Shown: in pieces, positions 1-14,118 of the stretch
Numbering within the stretch: the stretch's first letter is position 1
How the letters are laid out: every line of letters starts with the position of its first letter
DNA from: Rhizobium favelukesii
Lineage (GTDB): Bacteria; Pseudomonadota; Alphaproteobacteria; Rhizobiales; Rhizobiaceae
Direction: 5' to 3'
Assembly: GCF_000577275.2 (NCBI RefSeq)
Contig: NZ_HG916852.1
Span: 3,501,001-3,565,000 of the forward strand
Length of the DNA stretch: 64,000 nt
Notes under the pieces: generated by a model
What the model was told of the DNA's origin: nothing
The model's database searches: none
What the model saw: only the letters and a program-made list of their open reading frames with translations
Program-made: the position numbers and the translations under genes

Positions 1-94
1 TCCATCGGCTGATCCTCAAGGCATGCCGTCGCAACGAATGGTTAACCACAAGCCTTTACGTTCGGGTAACGCTTCGAAGCATGCCAGGATCGAC

Positions 95-1618
95 ATGGGC
101 CATAGGAAGGATACGAGCAGTCTAACGCCGCTCCGTGCGGCGGGCTTTGCCGTATCCATGGCTCTGACGGTAGGCGTTCTCCTTGCTCCCCAAGCCGCAT
201 TTGCGCAGTCGACGCCGGCCCCAAACAGCTCGATACGCTCGTCCACTACGCTGCCTGCTGCGGCGACCGAGGATGAAGGCGATATCCCAAAACCGTCTGA
301 CGGCACCACGTCAGCGGCTGATAATGCAGCGCAAGGAACCACCGCCGCCGCCATTGCAGCGCCCGATCAGAAGCCGAGCGATGAAACCACCGGGGCGATC
401 CTTGATGAGGACATGATACGCCTCAACACGCGCGAGGCGCCGCTCGACGAGCGGCTGCCGCCCCGCAAGCCGGAGCCGAACCCGGCAACCGAGGAAACGC
501 CCGGCATCCGCATCGGAACCTTCGTGCTGCGCCCCACCGTCACCCAGAGCATCAACACCGAGACGCAGAAGGATGGCGGCGTCAAGCAGACGCGCGCGTT
601 CCTCGAAACCGACATGCACACGACGCTGACGTCGGACTGGGCCTTGCACCAGCTCTTGGTGACCACCGAAGGCGCCTGGCAGAAGAACGTCAGCGGCGAA
701 GGCGAAGAACAGCCTGATTTCAGGATCTTCGGCGATCTGCGCCTTGATCTTGCGCAGGACACGACGGCGCACATGAGCGGCGGCTACCATTTCTACCGCG
801 AAGACACCGATGATCCCAATGCCGTGCAGAACGCGGACAAGCAATCGGACGTCCAGGAATTCAGTGCCGGCGCCTCGATCGAGCGCGACTTCGGCATCCT
901 GCGCGGCAGTACCGGCATCGGTCTGAGCCGCGCGATCTATTCCGACGCCACGTTGTCGGACGGCACCACTATTTCACTAGGCGACCGCAACCAGACCAGC
1001 GGCACGATCCGCGGCCGTATCGGCTACGAGCTTTCTCCCGCGCTCATCCCCTTCATCGAGGCCAATGTCGGCACGACGGTCTATGACGAGAGAGTTGATT
1101 CCGCTGGCTACCGGCGGTCGGGGGATAGCTATGGCGCCAAGGTCGGCGTCGAGCTAGATATGGGCGAAAAGCTTCGCGGCGAGGTTGGCGTCGGCTACGA
1201 GACGGCCACCTTCGACGATCCGCGCCTTTCGAATATCGACACGGCCGTGGTGGACGCTCAACTCCTTTGGTCGCCGCTCAGAGGCACCGACGTTAACATC
1301 GGCCTGTTGACAAGCATCAACCCATCGACGACCGCCGGTGAATCCGGCTACGTTTCCCATGCCTTGGCGACGGGCCTCACGCATCAGCTGCGTGATAACC
1401 TGACAGGCACGGTGCTTGGCGGTATTACATTCCGCGATTACCCCGCGGATAGCTCGACCAGCGACGAAACGGTCTATACCACCAGCGCCGGTCTGATCTG
1501 GAATATCAACCGCTACCTCGATCTGACCAGCACGATCGGCTACGAACTGACGGCTCGCAAGACGAGCAGCGACTCCGAGCAGTGGCGAGCCGGTGTCGGC
1601 CTCAAACTGAAGCGCTGA
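95..1618 (+). CDS. outer membrane beta-barrel protein (BBP2_2-like)
   Basis: Predicted outer-membrane beta-barrel of 507 residues. An N-terminal signal peptide ends near the AFAQS site around residue 38 and is followed by a low-complexity Ala/Thr/Ser/Pro linker. From about residue 145 the protein is a run of amphipathic strands with alternating aromatic and polar residues, ending in a terminal arginine after a lysine-leucine-lysine strand. The overall look matches the putative beta-barrel porin 2 family common in rhizobia; the substrate, if any, is unknown. An in-frame ATG lies 72 bases upstream at 23, but its SD-like AAGG sits only one base away. The ATG at 95 follows CAGGATCGAC and puts the basic n-region of the signal peptide at the N-terminus, so I prefer 95. 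It is convergent with galU and shares a hairpin with it. Confidence 0.7.
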   Translation: MGHRKDTSSLTPLRAAGFAVSMALTVGVLLAPQAAFAQSTPAPNSSIRSSTTLPAAATEDEGDIPKPSDGTTSAADNAAQGTTAAAIAAPDQKPSDETTGAILDEDMIRLNTREAPLDERLPPRKPEPNPATEETPGIRIGTFVLRPTVTQSINTETQKDGGVKQTRAFLETDMHTTLTSDWALHQLLVTTEGAWQKNVSGEGEEQPDFRIFGDLRLDLAQDTTAHMSGGYHFYREDTDDPNAVQNADKQSDVQEFSAGASIERDFGILRGSTGIGLSRAIYSDATLSDGTTISLGDRNQTSGTIRGRIGYELSPALIPFIEANVGTTVYDERVDSAGYRRSGDSYGAKVGVELDMGEKLRGEVGVGYETATFDDPRLSNIDTAVVDAQLLWSPLRGTDVNIGLLTSINPSTTAGESGYVSHALATGLTHQLRDNLTGTVLGGITFRDYPADSSTSDETVYTTSAGLIWNINRYLDLTSTIGYELTARKTSSDSEQWRAGVGLKLKR

Positions 1619-1626
1619 AACGAAAT

Positions 1627-1658
1627 CCGCCTCCAAGTGGGAGACTTGAAGGCGGACG
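1627..1658 (-). terminator. probable terminator of galU
   Basis: An inverted repeat (CCGCCT-C-CAAG, seven-base loop, CTTG-A-AGGCGG) lies between the convergent barrel gene and galU. Read on the minus strand it is followed by TTTCGTTTC, so it most likely ends galU transcription. On the plus strand no T-run follows. Confidence 0.55.
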
Positions 1659-1684
1659 CAATTCGCTTAAGCAGCGGGCCTGCT

Positions 1685-2572
1685 TCAGAGGCCCTTCAGC
1701 AGTTCCTTGAAACCGCCCTCGACGGTTGGGCGGATGTCGGCACGCTCCAGTGCGAACGCTACGTTCGCCAGGATGAAGCCGTCCTTGGCGCCGCAGTCAT
1801 AGGTCGTCCCGCGGAAGTGATAGCCTGCAAAGGCCTGGTCCTTCAGCAGCTTCAGCATGCCGTCGGTAAGCTGGATCTCGTTGCCGGCACCGCGTTCCTG
1901 CGTCTCGAGGATCTTGAAGACCTCAGGCTGCAGGATGTAGCGGCCGTTGATGAAGTAATTCGACGGCGCTGTACCCTTGGCCGGCTTCTCGACCATGCCG
2001 GTGATGCGGAAGCCATCCCCGATCGCCTCGCCGACGCCGACGATGCCGTATTTGTGGGCCTGATCGGGCGCGCACTCTTCGACAGCGACGATGTTGCCGC
2101 CGCTCTGGGCATAAAGATCGATCATGCCCTTCATGCAGCCCTTGCCTTCGCTTTTCATGATCATGTCGGGCAGCAGCAGCGCGAAAGGCTCATTGCCAAC
2201 GATCTCGCGGGCACACCAGACGGCATGGCCGAGACCGAGCGGCTCCTGCTGGCGGGTGAAGCTGACCGTACCAGCCTTGGGAAGTTGGCCGGCAAGCAGG
2301 GTCATTTCCGCCTGCTTGCTGCGCTCGCGCAGCGTCTGCTCGAGCTCGAAGTGGATATCGAAGTAGTCTTCGATAATGTGTTTGTTACGACCGGTGACGA
2401 AAACGAAATGCTCGATGCCCGCTTCCAAAGCCTCGTCGACCACATACTGAATGATCGGTTTGTCGACGACAGTCAGCATTTCCTTCGGCACGGCTTTCGT
2501 GGCCGGGAGAAAGCGAGTCCCGAGACCCGCAACCGGAAATACAGCTTTGCGAACTTTTTTATGCTCTGCCAC
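1685..2572 (-). CDS. galU: UTP--glucose-1-phosphate uridylyltransferase
   Basis: Makes UDP-glucose from UTP and glucose 1-phosphate in the cytoplasm, feeding exopolysaccharide, lipopolysaccharide and cyclic glucan synthesis. The 295-residue length is normal for bacterial GalU. The nucleotide-binding signature [17 protein letters not shown] is at residues 16-32, and the FVTGRNK and GLGHAVWCA blocks of the nucleotidyltransferase fold are present. The start codon is GTG, placed five bases after a perfect AGGAGG, so translation should be strong. The gene stands alone between convergent and divergent neighbours. The glucose 1-phosphate it uses is the same pool that Pgm, GlgC and GlgP of the glycogen operon work on. 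Confidence 0.95.
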   Translation of the reverse strand: MAEHKKVRKAVFPVAGLGTRFLPATKAVPKEMLTVVDKPIIQYVVDEALEAGIEHFVFVTGRNKHIIEDYFDIHFELEQTLRERSKQAEMTLLAGQLPKAGTVSFTRQQEPLGLGHAVWCAREIVGNEPFALLLPDMIMKSEGKGCMKGMIDLYAQSGGNIVAVEECAPDQAHKYGIVGVGEAIGDGFRITGMVEKPAKGTAPSNYFINGRYILQPEVFKILETQERGAGNEIQLTDGMLKLLKDQAFAGYHFRGTTYDCGAKDGFILANVAFALERADIRPTVEGGFKELLKGL

Positions 2573-2772
2573 ACAATCCTCCTGCGATGATTACACCGCT
2601 TGAAATAAAAGGCATTTTTGATTGGACTAGATGAGATTTGCTACCGTTTTGCAAATGGTGACTGCGTTCCTGCGTCATGGTAAAGAATTTGTTGACTTCG
2701 TTCAGGTAGTCTCAGGCCTGAGCGGAACTTCGCGCTCTGCTGTGCCTGAAACGAAAGGACGGATGACCGCCG

Positions 2773-3996
2773 ATGACTCAAAATCACAGAAACTCCCTTC
2801 GTGGTCTTGCTATCGTACTCATCGTGACCGCGTCCGCCGGTCTGGCTCCCCTCAACGCGAAAGCCGATCAGCGGTTCCAGAAGTGGATCGCGGACTTCTA
2901 CCAAACTGCCGCTCAAAATGGCATCAGCAAGGCAACATATCGCAAAGCCTTCTCAGGCGTCAGCGATCCGGACCCGACCGTGCTCGAGAAGGCAACCTAT
3001 CAGCCTGAATTTACAACGAAAATCTGGGACTACGTGGATTCCCGTGTAAATCCGTACACGGTTCAGATCGGCCGTCAGATGGCTGCCAAGCATGCCTCGA
3101 CACTGAATGCGATCCAACGCCAATTCGGTGTGGACAAGACGATTCTCCTCGCCATCTGGTCGATGGAGTCCAACTATGGCGCAGTTCTCGACAAGGATGA
3201 CCGCCTGCATTATGTGCCGCGCGCTTTGGCGACGCTCGCCTACGCCGACGAACGCCGCGCGAAATTCGCCAAGAAGCAGCTGATCGCCGCACTGAAGATC
3301 CTGCAGAACGGCGATATCTCCCCGGATGGCATGACCGGCTCCTGGGCGGGCGCCATGGGCCATACCCAGTTCATTCCGACAAGCTACCTGCTCTACGCGG
3401 TCGACGCCGACGGCAACGGTCATCGCGACATCTGGAACTCCGTGCCCGATGCCCTGGCGACATCGGCCAACCTGCTGATGAAGAACGGCTGGGACGCGGG
3501 CAAGACCTGGGGGTACGAGGTCGTCGTACCGCCGAACGCGCGAAAGCAGGTCGGTAAGACTCACTCGCTGGCGCAGTGGGCCTCCCTCGGCCTGACACGG
3601 CCCAACGGCAAGGGCTTCCGCGAAGGCGGCAGCAACGCCGTCCTCAAGATGCCGGCTGGCGCCGATGGCCCGGGCTTCCTGATGACCAGCAATTTCTTCA
3701 CCATCAAGAACTACAACGCCTCGGACAGCTATGCGATCGCCGTCGGGCTGCTGGCGGACGAGATCGCCGGCTATGGCGGCATGAAGCAGCGCTGGCCCCG
3801 CCCGGGTGGCACGCTCGACGTCAAGGAGAAGTTCGAACTGCAGACGCGCCTGAAGACGCTCGGCTATTATGACGGCGAGGTCGACGGCAACTTCGGCAGC
3901 GGATCGAAGGCAGCCATTGCGGCGGTCCAGGCCCGTATTGGAATGCAGCAGGACGGCGAGCCATCGCTGCCGCTCTTGAACGCGCTTCGCAAATAA
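2773..3996 (+). CDS. lytic murein transglycosylase, MltB family (SLT_2) with peptidoglycan-binding domain
   Basis: Cleaves the glycan strands of peptidoglycan to 1,6-anhydromuropeptides in the periplasm. The 407-residue protein has an N-terminal signal peptide (residues 1-31, no lipobox cysteine visible), an SLT_2/MltB catalytic domain at about 33-330, and a C-terminal PG_binding_1 domain from about 348 to the end. The catalytic glutamate is E132 in the WSMESNYG motif, and the GAMGHTQFIPTSY motif follows. The nearest SD (AAAGGA) is unusually far from the chosen ATG, and an out-of-frame ATG at 2763 sits closer to it. The chosen start is supported by the signal peptide. It is followed closely by an exported SGNH-fold gene in the same direction, as is usual for cell-wall genes. 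Confidence 0.9.
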   Translation: MTQNHRNSLRGLAIVLIVTASAGLAPLNAKADQRFQKWIADFYQTAAQNGISKATYRKAFSGVSDPDPTVLEKATYQPEFTTKIWDYVDSRVNPYTVQIGRQMAAKHASTLNAIQRQFGVDKTILLAIWSMESNYGAVLDKDDRLHYVPRALATLAYADERRAKFAKKQLIAALKILQNGDISPDGMTGSWAGAMGHTQFIPTSYLLYAVDADGNGHRDIWNSVPDALATSANLLMKNGWDAGKTWGYEVVVPPNARKQVGKTHSLAQWASLGLTRPNGKGFREGGSNAVLKMPAGADGPGFLMTSNFFTIKNYNASDSYAIAVGLLADEIAGYGGMKQRWPRPGGTLDVKEKFELQTRLKTLGYYDGEVDGNFGSGSKAAIAAVQARIGMQQDGEPSLPLLNALRK

Positions 3997-4084
3997 GAAG
4001 AATAAATCGACGACATGTATCTTGGGGTGTGGACGCGCCTTCCTGCTCCATGCGAGAATGCCGGCAGATGCGAGGCTGCTGACT

Positions 4085-5287
4085 ATGCGTAAACGAGTAA
4101 ACCGGGCAACGCGCTGCTGGGGTGCGATCGGCGCCGCGACACTGGTGCTTGTCTTCAGCGCGCTGCCGGTACACGTGGCTGATGCGCAGGAGCGCTATTA
4201 CTATCGCCGCTCCATTCTCGACTTCTTCCTTGGTCGTCGCTACATCCAGGAATATCCGCGACAGGCACCGTCTCAGAACGCGCCGCAGCGACAACCTGCG
4301 CCGAAGAGGAAGGCGGCGCCGAAGGCGGCCGCAGCGCCACGCCCAGCCGCTCCCGTGGTCGTTGAAGAGAAGGTAGTCGAGAAACTTGTCAACGCTCAGA
4401 AGATCCTTGTCGTCGGCGATTTTCTCGCCGGCGGTCTTGGCGTCGGCATGGATGCGGCGTTCAAGGATTCTCCCGGCATCCTCATCGAGACGCACAGCAA
4501 CGTCGCCTCCGGTCTGGTGCGAGACGACTACTATGATTGGCCGCAACAGCTGACAAAGTTCATGGACGAGGCGAAGCCCGCCATGGTCATCGTTATGCTT
4601 GGCGCGAATGACCGCCAGCAGATGGTGACGGATGTAGGCAAGGAAAAATTCAGGACCGACGGCTGGTATGTCGAATATCAGCGCCGTGTCGTAGACTTCG
4701 GCAAGCAGGTCACCAGCCGCAAGATCCCGCTCCTGTGGGTCGGCCTGCCGGCCTTCGATTCGCCTGCGATGACGGCCGATGCAGTGCAGCTCAACCAGCT
4801 GTTCCGCAAGCAGATGGAGAGCGTCGGCGGCGAGTTCGTTGACATCTGGGATGGCTTCGTCAGCGAAGGCGGTGAATTCATTGTCACTGGCTCGGATATC
4901 AACGGCCAGCAGGTGCGCCTGCGCACGTCAGACGGAATCAACTTGACCGAGGCCGGCCGGCGCAAGCTCGCCTTTTATGTCGAGAAGCCCGTGCGCCGCA
5001 TCCTCGGCATTCAGGCAAGCCCCGACCTCGTCCGGCTTGACACGGGCAATGCGCCCACGCTCGACGCTCTCGCAACACCGGGCCGGACCGAACCGATCAG
5101 CCTGTCCGACCCGAACCTCGATGGCGGCGCGGAGCTTCTCGGCGGCAGAGCCCTGCCGGTCAGCGTGACCAAGTCACCGCGCGACATGCTGGTTCAGGAC
5201 GGCGAGATGGCGCCTCCCCCCGCCGGCCGCGTCGATGACTACCGCATGACGCCGATGAAGCCCGCGGCGCAGGTTTCCATCAAATAG
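4085..5287 (+). CDS. exported DUF459/SGNH-fold protein, catalytic residues apparently lost
   Basis: A 400-residue protein of the DUF459 family, which belongs to the SGNH hydrolase fold. An uncleaved or cleaved signal segment covers residues 13-35, a Pro/Ala/Lys-rich linker residues 58-92, and the SGNH domain about 104-330. Block I reads VVGDFLAGGL, so the position of the GDSL serine is phenylalanine (F113). Block III (LGANDRQ) is kept. Block V reads SDGINLT, so the catalytic histidine position is asparagine (N286). Without the serine and histidine the usual esterase mechanism is not expected, and a binding or scaffold role at the cell wall is an inference. A TTG at 4022 extends the frame, but ATG at 4085 fits the signal peptide better. 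It follows the transglycosylase gene. Confidence 0.8.
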   Translation: MRKRVNRATRCWGAIGAATLVLVFSALPVHVADAQERYYYRRSILDFFLGRRYIQEYPRQAPSQNAPQRQPAPKRKAAPKAAAAPRPAAPVVVEEKVVEKLVNAQKILVVGDFLAGGLGVGMDAAFKDSPGILIETHSNVASGLVRDDYYDWPQQLTKFMDEAKPAMVIVMLGANDRQQMVTDVGKEKFRTDGWYVEYQRRVVDFGKQVTSRKIPLLWVGLPAFDSPAMTADAVQLNQLFRKQMESVGGEFVDIWDGFVSEGGEFIVTGSDINGQQVRLRTSDGINLTEAGRRKLAFYVEKPVRRILGIQASPDLVRLDTGNAPTLDALATPGRTEPISLSDPNLDGGAELLGGRALPVSVTKSPRDMLVQDGEMAPPPAGRVDDYRMTPMKPAAQVSIK

Positions 5288-5418
5288 GCAACGTCAGGCG
5301 AAAGCCCGTCCTTGATCTCAGCGGCGGACTTGGCTGCTGCTCGTTTTGTGAAACTGACCACCCGTGCGGAAACCTCCGCCCTAGCGAGCACCCGACAGCG
5401 CAGACGGAGACAAACGTC

Positions 5419-6050
5419 ATGCAATCACAAATGCCGATTGATCACGGCGCGTGGCCCGCTTGGCATCCCGCGGAACTGGCAGCCCGGCTGAGCGCTGTCT
5501 CAAGGCGGTGGTGCATTGTTGGCGGATGGGCGCTCGACCTTTGGCACGGGCATCAGACCCGCGAGCACGAGGACCTGGAATTTACCATCCTGCGGCAAGA
5601 TTTCGGCATCTTTCGCGATGCTCTGAAAGGCATGGAATTCGATACCGCTGGAGATGGCGTTGTCGAGTACCTGCCAGCAGACGAGGAGCCACCGGCAGCA
5701 ATCTCGCAGATATGGTGTCTGGACATGGAGGAGCGGCGCTGGCGCGTCGACATGATGATCGAGCCGGGAACGCTCGACACCTGGATCTACAAACGACAAC
5801 CTGCCATTTCCCGCCCGCGCGACGAGATGGTCGATACGACGGCTGAAGGTATTCCCTATTTGAAGCCGGCTGCCGTCCTTCTGTTCAAGGCGAAATACGG
5901 ACGCCCCAAGGATGAAATCGACTTCGAGAGGGCCTTGCCGAGGCTGCCGGTTTCGAAACGTCGGTGCTGAAAACCTCGCTTGCGGCATGCCACCCCGGCC
6001 ACGAATGGTTGAAGGGCCTGCAAGAGCCGCCGATGACGCTCGCGCAGTAG
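5419..6050 (+). pseudogene. nucleotidyltransferase-like gene (aminoglycoside adenylyltransferase-type fold), frameshifted near its 3' end
   Basis: The open frame from 5419 to 5970 encodes 183 residues with the CIVGGWALDLWHG and REHEDLEF motifs typical of small MNT-fold nucleotidyltransferases related to aminoglycoside-2''-adenylyltransferases. These motifs give the nucleotide-binding glycine pair and the acidic metal ligands. After PRL the frame runs into VSKRRC and stops. Reading from 5955 in the minus-one frame continues as ETSVLKTSLAACHPGHEWL and ends at TAG 6048-6050. That matches the HPGHxW ending I know from this family. A single base is therefore missing around 5949-5954. The catalytic core is intact, so the shortened protein might still fold. 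Substrate unknown; a resistance role is not implied. Confidence 0.65.
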
Positions 6051-6070
6051 TGATCCGGAGTCCATGGAAT

Positions 6071-6095
6071 GAAAAGGGCCGCACAAAGCGGCCCT
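6071..6095 (-). terminator. intrinsic terminator of gltBD
   Basis: An eight-base-pair GC stem (AGGGCCGC / GCGGCCCT) with a five-base loop lies just past the gltD stop. On the minus strand it is followed by TTTCATT. Confidence 0.8.
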
Positions 6096-6120
6096 AACTC
6101 CATTCATCAAACGGCATTGC

Positions 6121-7575
6121 TTACCGCGGTAGAACCGTCGAGCCCATCAGGGCTTCATCGATGGCGCGGGCGGCCTGGCGGCCTTCGCGGATCGCCCAGA
6201 CGACCAGCGACTGGCCGCGGCGAACGTCGCCTGCCGTCCAGAACTTGTCGACCGAGGTCTTGTAGTCGCGGTCATTGGCAACGACGTTGGTCGAGCCGCG
6301 GCGGTCGGTATTGAGCGTCAGCTTACCGTCGAGCTCCTTCAGCACACTGTCCTTGAACGGACCACTGAAGCCGATCGCGATAAAGGCGAGGTCGGCCTTG
6401 ATGATGAATTCCGTGCCCGCGATCGGCTTGCGACGCTCGTCGACTTCGCAGCACTTCACGCCGGTCAGCACGCCATCTTCGCCGACGAACTCGAGCGTTG
6501 CAACCTGGAACTCGCGAATGGCGCCTTCCGCCTGTGAAGACGAGGTGCGCATCTTCGTCGCCCAGAACGGCCAGACGGCGAGCTTGTCTTCCTTCTCCGG
6601 CGGCTGCGGGCGAATGTCGAGCTGGGTAACCTTCACGGCACCCTGACGGAACGCCGTGCCGACGCAGTCGGACGCGGTATCGCCACCGCCGACGACGACG
6701 ACATGCTTGGCGCCTGCAAGGATCGGGTCAGACGCCCAGCCGACGCTGTCGATGTTTTCGCGGCCGACGCGCTTGTTCTGCTGCACAAGGTACGGCATCG
6801 CATCGTGGACACCGGCAAGCTCGATGCCCGGAATGCCTGCTTCGCGGGGCGTTTCCGAACCGCCGCAATAGAGCACGGCATCACAATCCGAAAGCAGCTG
6901 CTCGACCTTCACGTCGACGCCGACATTGACGCCACAATGGAAGGTGACGCCCTCGCCTTTCATCTGCTCGACGCGGCGATCGATGAAGTTCTTCTCCATC
7001 TTGAAATCAGGGATGCCGTAGCGCAGCAGGCCGCCGGGCTTCGACTCGCGCTCGTAGAGGTGAACGTCGTGGCCGGCGCGGCCGAGCTGTTGCGCAGCCG
7101 CCATGCCGGCAGGGCCGGAACCGACGATCGCCACCTTCTTGCCCGTGTGCACCGTGGCCGGCTGCGGGCGGATGAAACCGAGCTCGTAGGCCTTGTCGGC
7201 GATCGCCTGCTCGACCGTCTTGATCGCAACCGGCGTGTCTTCAAGGTTTAGTGTGCACGCTTCCTCGCAGGGGGCGGGGCAGACGCGGCCGGTGAATTCC
7301 GGGAAGTTGTTGGTCGAATGCAGGTTCTGGATCGCCGCTTCCCAGTTGTTGTTATAGACGAGGTCGTTCCAGTCAGGAATCTGGTTGTGCACCGGACAAC
7401 CGGTCGGCCCATGGCAATAGGGGATGCCACAGTCCATGCAGCGCGCTGCCTGTTTCTGTACTTCCTGGTCCGACATCGGGATCGTGAATTCGCGGAAATG
7501 CCGGATGCGATCCGAGGCAGGCTGATACTTCGCCACCTGCCGGTCGATTTCCAGAAACCCTGTGACCTTACCCAT
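6121..7575 (-). CDS. gltD: glutamate synthase (NADPH) small subunit
   Basis: Beta subunit of NADPH-GOGAT. It takes electrons from NADPH through FAD and passes them by iron-sulfur clusters to GltB. The 484 residues hold an N-terminal cysteine-rich Fer4_20 region (CMDCGIPYCHGPTGCPVH), an FAD-binding Rossmann motif (GSGPAGMAAAQQLGRAGH) and an NADPH-binding motif (VVGGGDTASDCVG). The frame is open upstream to 7677, but the start at 7575 gives the family N-terminus MGKVTGFLEI and is preceded by AAGGGA with seven bases of spacing. It is the second gene after gltB, 222 bases downstream, on the same strand. The gap suggests a shared transcript with a separate ribosome site. Confidence 0.95.
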   Translation of the reverse strand: MGKVTGFLEIDRQVAKYQPASDRIRHFREFTIPMSDQEVQKQAARCMDCGIPYCHGPTGCPVHNQIPDWNDLVYNNNWEAAIQNLHSTNNFPEFTGRVCPAPCEEACTLNLEDTPVAIKTVEQAIADKAYELGFIRPQPATVHTGKKVAIVGSGPAGMAAAQQLGRAGHDVHLYERESKPGGLLRYGIPDFKMEKNFIDRRVEQMKGEGVTFHCGVNVGVDVKVEQLLSDCDAVLYCGGSETPREAGIPGIELAGVHDAMPYLVQQNKRVGRENIDSVGWASDPILAGAKHVVVVGGGDTASDCVGTAFRQGAVKVTQLDIRPQPPEKEDKLAVWPFWATKMRTSSSQAEGAIREFQVATLEFVGEDGVLTGVKCCEVDERRKPIAGTEFIIKADLAFIAIGFSGPFKDSVLKELDGKLTLNTDRRGSTNVVANDRDYKTSVDKFWTAGDVRRGQSLVVWAIREGRQAARAIDEALMGSTVLPR

Positions 7576-7797
7576 ATTTTCGTCCCTTACACTCATGACC
7601 GCCTCGCCTGCGGCCAGTTGTCCATCGTCAGCCTCGACAGCGGAGGCAGGTTGCTTCTTTCGACCGTCATCAAGCATATCCCTTGAGTGCCATCCACGCG
7701 TCTGCGCTGCCTTAGGCTGCTGCCGATCTGTGGGTCATTGAGATACTTCGGTCATCCGCCGCGCCGGCGTTCACCAGCGCAACGGAAGTAAGCGTAA

Positions 7798-12522
<4,725 letters not shown>

Positions 12523-13058
12523 TCCCTCCTGTCAGAGCCCGCGAGCTGCGGGCGGCTTCTTGTCCCGCGTCGCCCCTGATCCTAGGTTCGGCGCGTGACA
12601 GCTCTGTTGCATTATCGAAGATCCGGTCGCCGGCGGCAGGCTCTCCAGGGAAAGCAACCGTTGCGCTCCCGCGCCTGCCATCCGCCTCCGCACGCGGGCT
12701 TCTGCCCGCATTTGAAGAACTATAGCGTGAAACCCCACGAGTGTAAGGTTTTTTGGCGCCTCTTCGGCCATCGCGGCCAAAATAGGACAGCAACCCTGTC
12801 CTAATTCACTCGATCTATGCCAGAAACATCCCGCCCGCGCAAGAGCGTTGAATCAAAAAATCGTCGATTGGCGACAGAATATTACCACATAGGTAGACAT
12901 CGAGACATAAAATTACGCAACTCCGCATTATTTTGTTTATTGATTGCTTAGGTCAATTTTTGTGATGGATTCCACGCCGCCCCTTTGACCCGCGCAGGCG
13001 ATAGCGTAATGTCGCCGCCCGAACCTGATCCCCACCACGTCCCAAGCGGTCTCCTTTC
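12523..13058. other. gene-free stretch between divergent gltB and the aldolase gene
   Basis: About 535 bases without a convincing gene. The half nearest gltB is GC-rich and the part around 12840-12965 is AT-rich, as expected for promoters. No hairpin with a T-run and no repeat stood out. The short open frames here have no ribosome site or recognisable product. Confidence 0.6.
12927..12956 (-). promoter_or_regulatory. candidate sigma70 promoter reading toward gltB
   Basis: On the minus strand TTGACC is followed after 18 bases by AATAAT in the AT-rich part of the intergenic stretch. It would give a leader of nearly 400 nucleotides, which is long, so another promoter closer to gltB may exist. 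Confidence 0.3.
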
Positions 13059-14108
13059 ATGTATTTTGCATCCGACAACTGGGCAGGCGCCCATCGATCC
13101 ATCGCCGAACGTCTGCTCCGGGAATCCGACGGCTTTGCCGCGGCCTATGGCGCAAGCGATCTCGATCGGCGCGTCGAGCGACGCTTTGCCGAAGTCTTCG
13201 AGCGCGAGGTCGCGGTGCTGTTCGTCGGCACAGGCACGGCGGCGAACTCGTTGTCGCTTGCCAGCGTCCAGCGCCCCGGCGGAATCACGTTTTGCCATTC
13301 CGAAGCGCATGTGATCGCCGACGAATGCGGCGCACCCGACTTCTTCAGCGGCGCCCGCCTGCTCGGCGTTCCCGGTGCAGAAGGAAAGATCGATCCGGCA
13401 AAACTCAAGGAGAAGATTGCAGCCTTCCCGCAGACCGCCGTACAACACGGGCGGGCAACGGCTGTGACGATCACCCAGGCAACGGAGGCCGGTACGGTCT
13501 ACACGCTGTCGGAAATCGACGAAATCGCCGCAATCGCCCGGAGAGATAAGCTACCCCTCCACATGGACGGTGCACGCTTTGCCAACGCCCTCGTCTCCCT
13601 CGGTGCAAGCCCCGCTGAGATGACCTGGAAGCGCGGCGTAGACATGCTGTCCTTCGGCGGCACGAAGAACGGTTGCTGGTGCGCGGAGGCAATCGTCTTG
13701 TTCAATCCGGAACAGGCCAAGGAGATGCCGTTCATCCGCAAGCGTGCGGCCCAGCTTTTCTCCAAGTCACGCTTCATCGCCGCCCAGTTCGATGCCTATT
13801 TCGAGAACGATCTCTGGCTCGACCTTGCTCGCCATGCAAACGGCATGTCCGACCGCCTGCGCGCCGGCATTGACGCAAGCAACTCGGCTCGCCTCGCGTG
13901 GCCGACCTCGGCCAACGAAGTCTTTGCAGTCATCCCGAAGAGCGCGGCCAAAACCGCCGAGGAGAAGGGTGCGAAATTCTACGAGTGGCCAGTGCCGCCG
14001 GCAACGCCCGAGCTCGTCGGCCCAGGTGAGACGCTGGTCCGACTGGTTACCAGCTTTGCGACGACAAAGGCAGACGTCGATGGCTTCCTGGGCTGCCTCG
14101 CGGACTGA
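13059..14108 (+). CDS. low-specificity L-threonine aldolase family protein (PLP-dependent)
   Basis: A 349-residue enzyme of the beta-eliminating lyase / threonine aldolase family. It should cleave threonine or allo-threonine to glycine and acetaldehyde, or act on related beta-hydroxy amino acids. The pyridoxal phosphate lysine is K203 in the SFGGTKNG motif, the cofactor-binding aspartate is D170 in LHMDGARFANAL, and the FVGTGTAAN glycine-rich loop is at residues 55-63. The length is typical. The start gives a family-like N-terminus (MYFASDN), although no strong ribosome site precedes it. The gene stands alone, divergent from gltB. The glycine product would link loosely to nitrogen metabolism, but no operon partner supports a more specific role. 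Confidence 0.85.
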   Translation: MYFASDNWAGAHRSIAERLLRESDGFAAAYGASDLDRRVERRFAEVFEREVAVLFVGTGTAANSLSLASVQRPGGITFCHSEAHVIADECGAPDFFSGARLLGVPGAEGKIDPAKLKEKIAAFPQTAVQHGRATAVTITQATEAGTVYTLSEIDEIAAIARRDKLPLHMDGARFANALVSLGASPAEMTWKRGVDMLSFGGTKNGCWCAEAIVLFNPEQAKEMPFIRKRAAQLFSKSRFIAAQFDAYFENDLWLDLARHANGMSDRLRAGIDASNSARLAWPTSANEVFAVIPKSAAKTAEEKGAKFYEWPVPPATPELVGPGETLVRLVTSFATTKADVDGFLGCLAD

Positions 14109-14118
14109 GTTGTCGGGC

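Noticed and set aside
23..94. Upstream ATG extension of the beta-barrel protein
   Set aside because: It would put 24 polar residues before the signal peptide and has its SD one base from the ATG.
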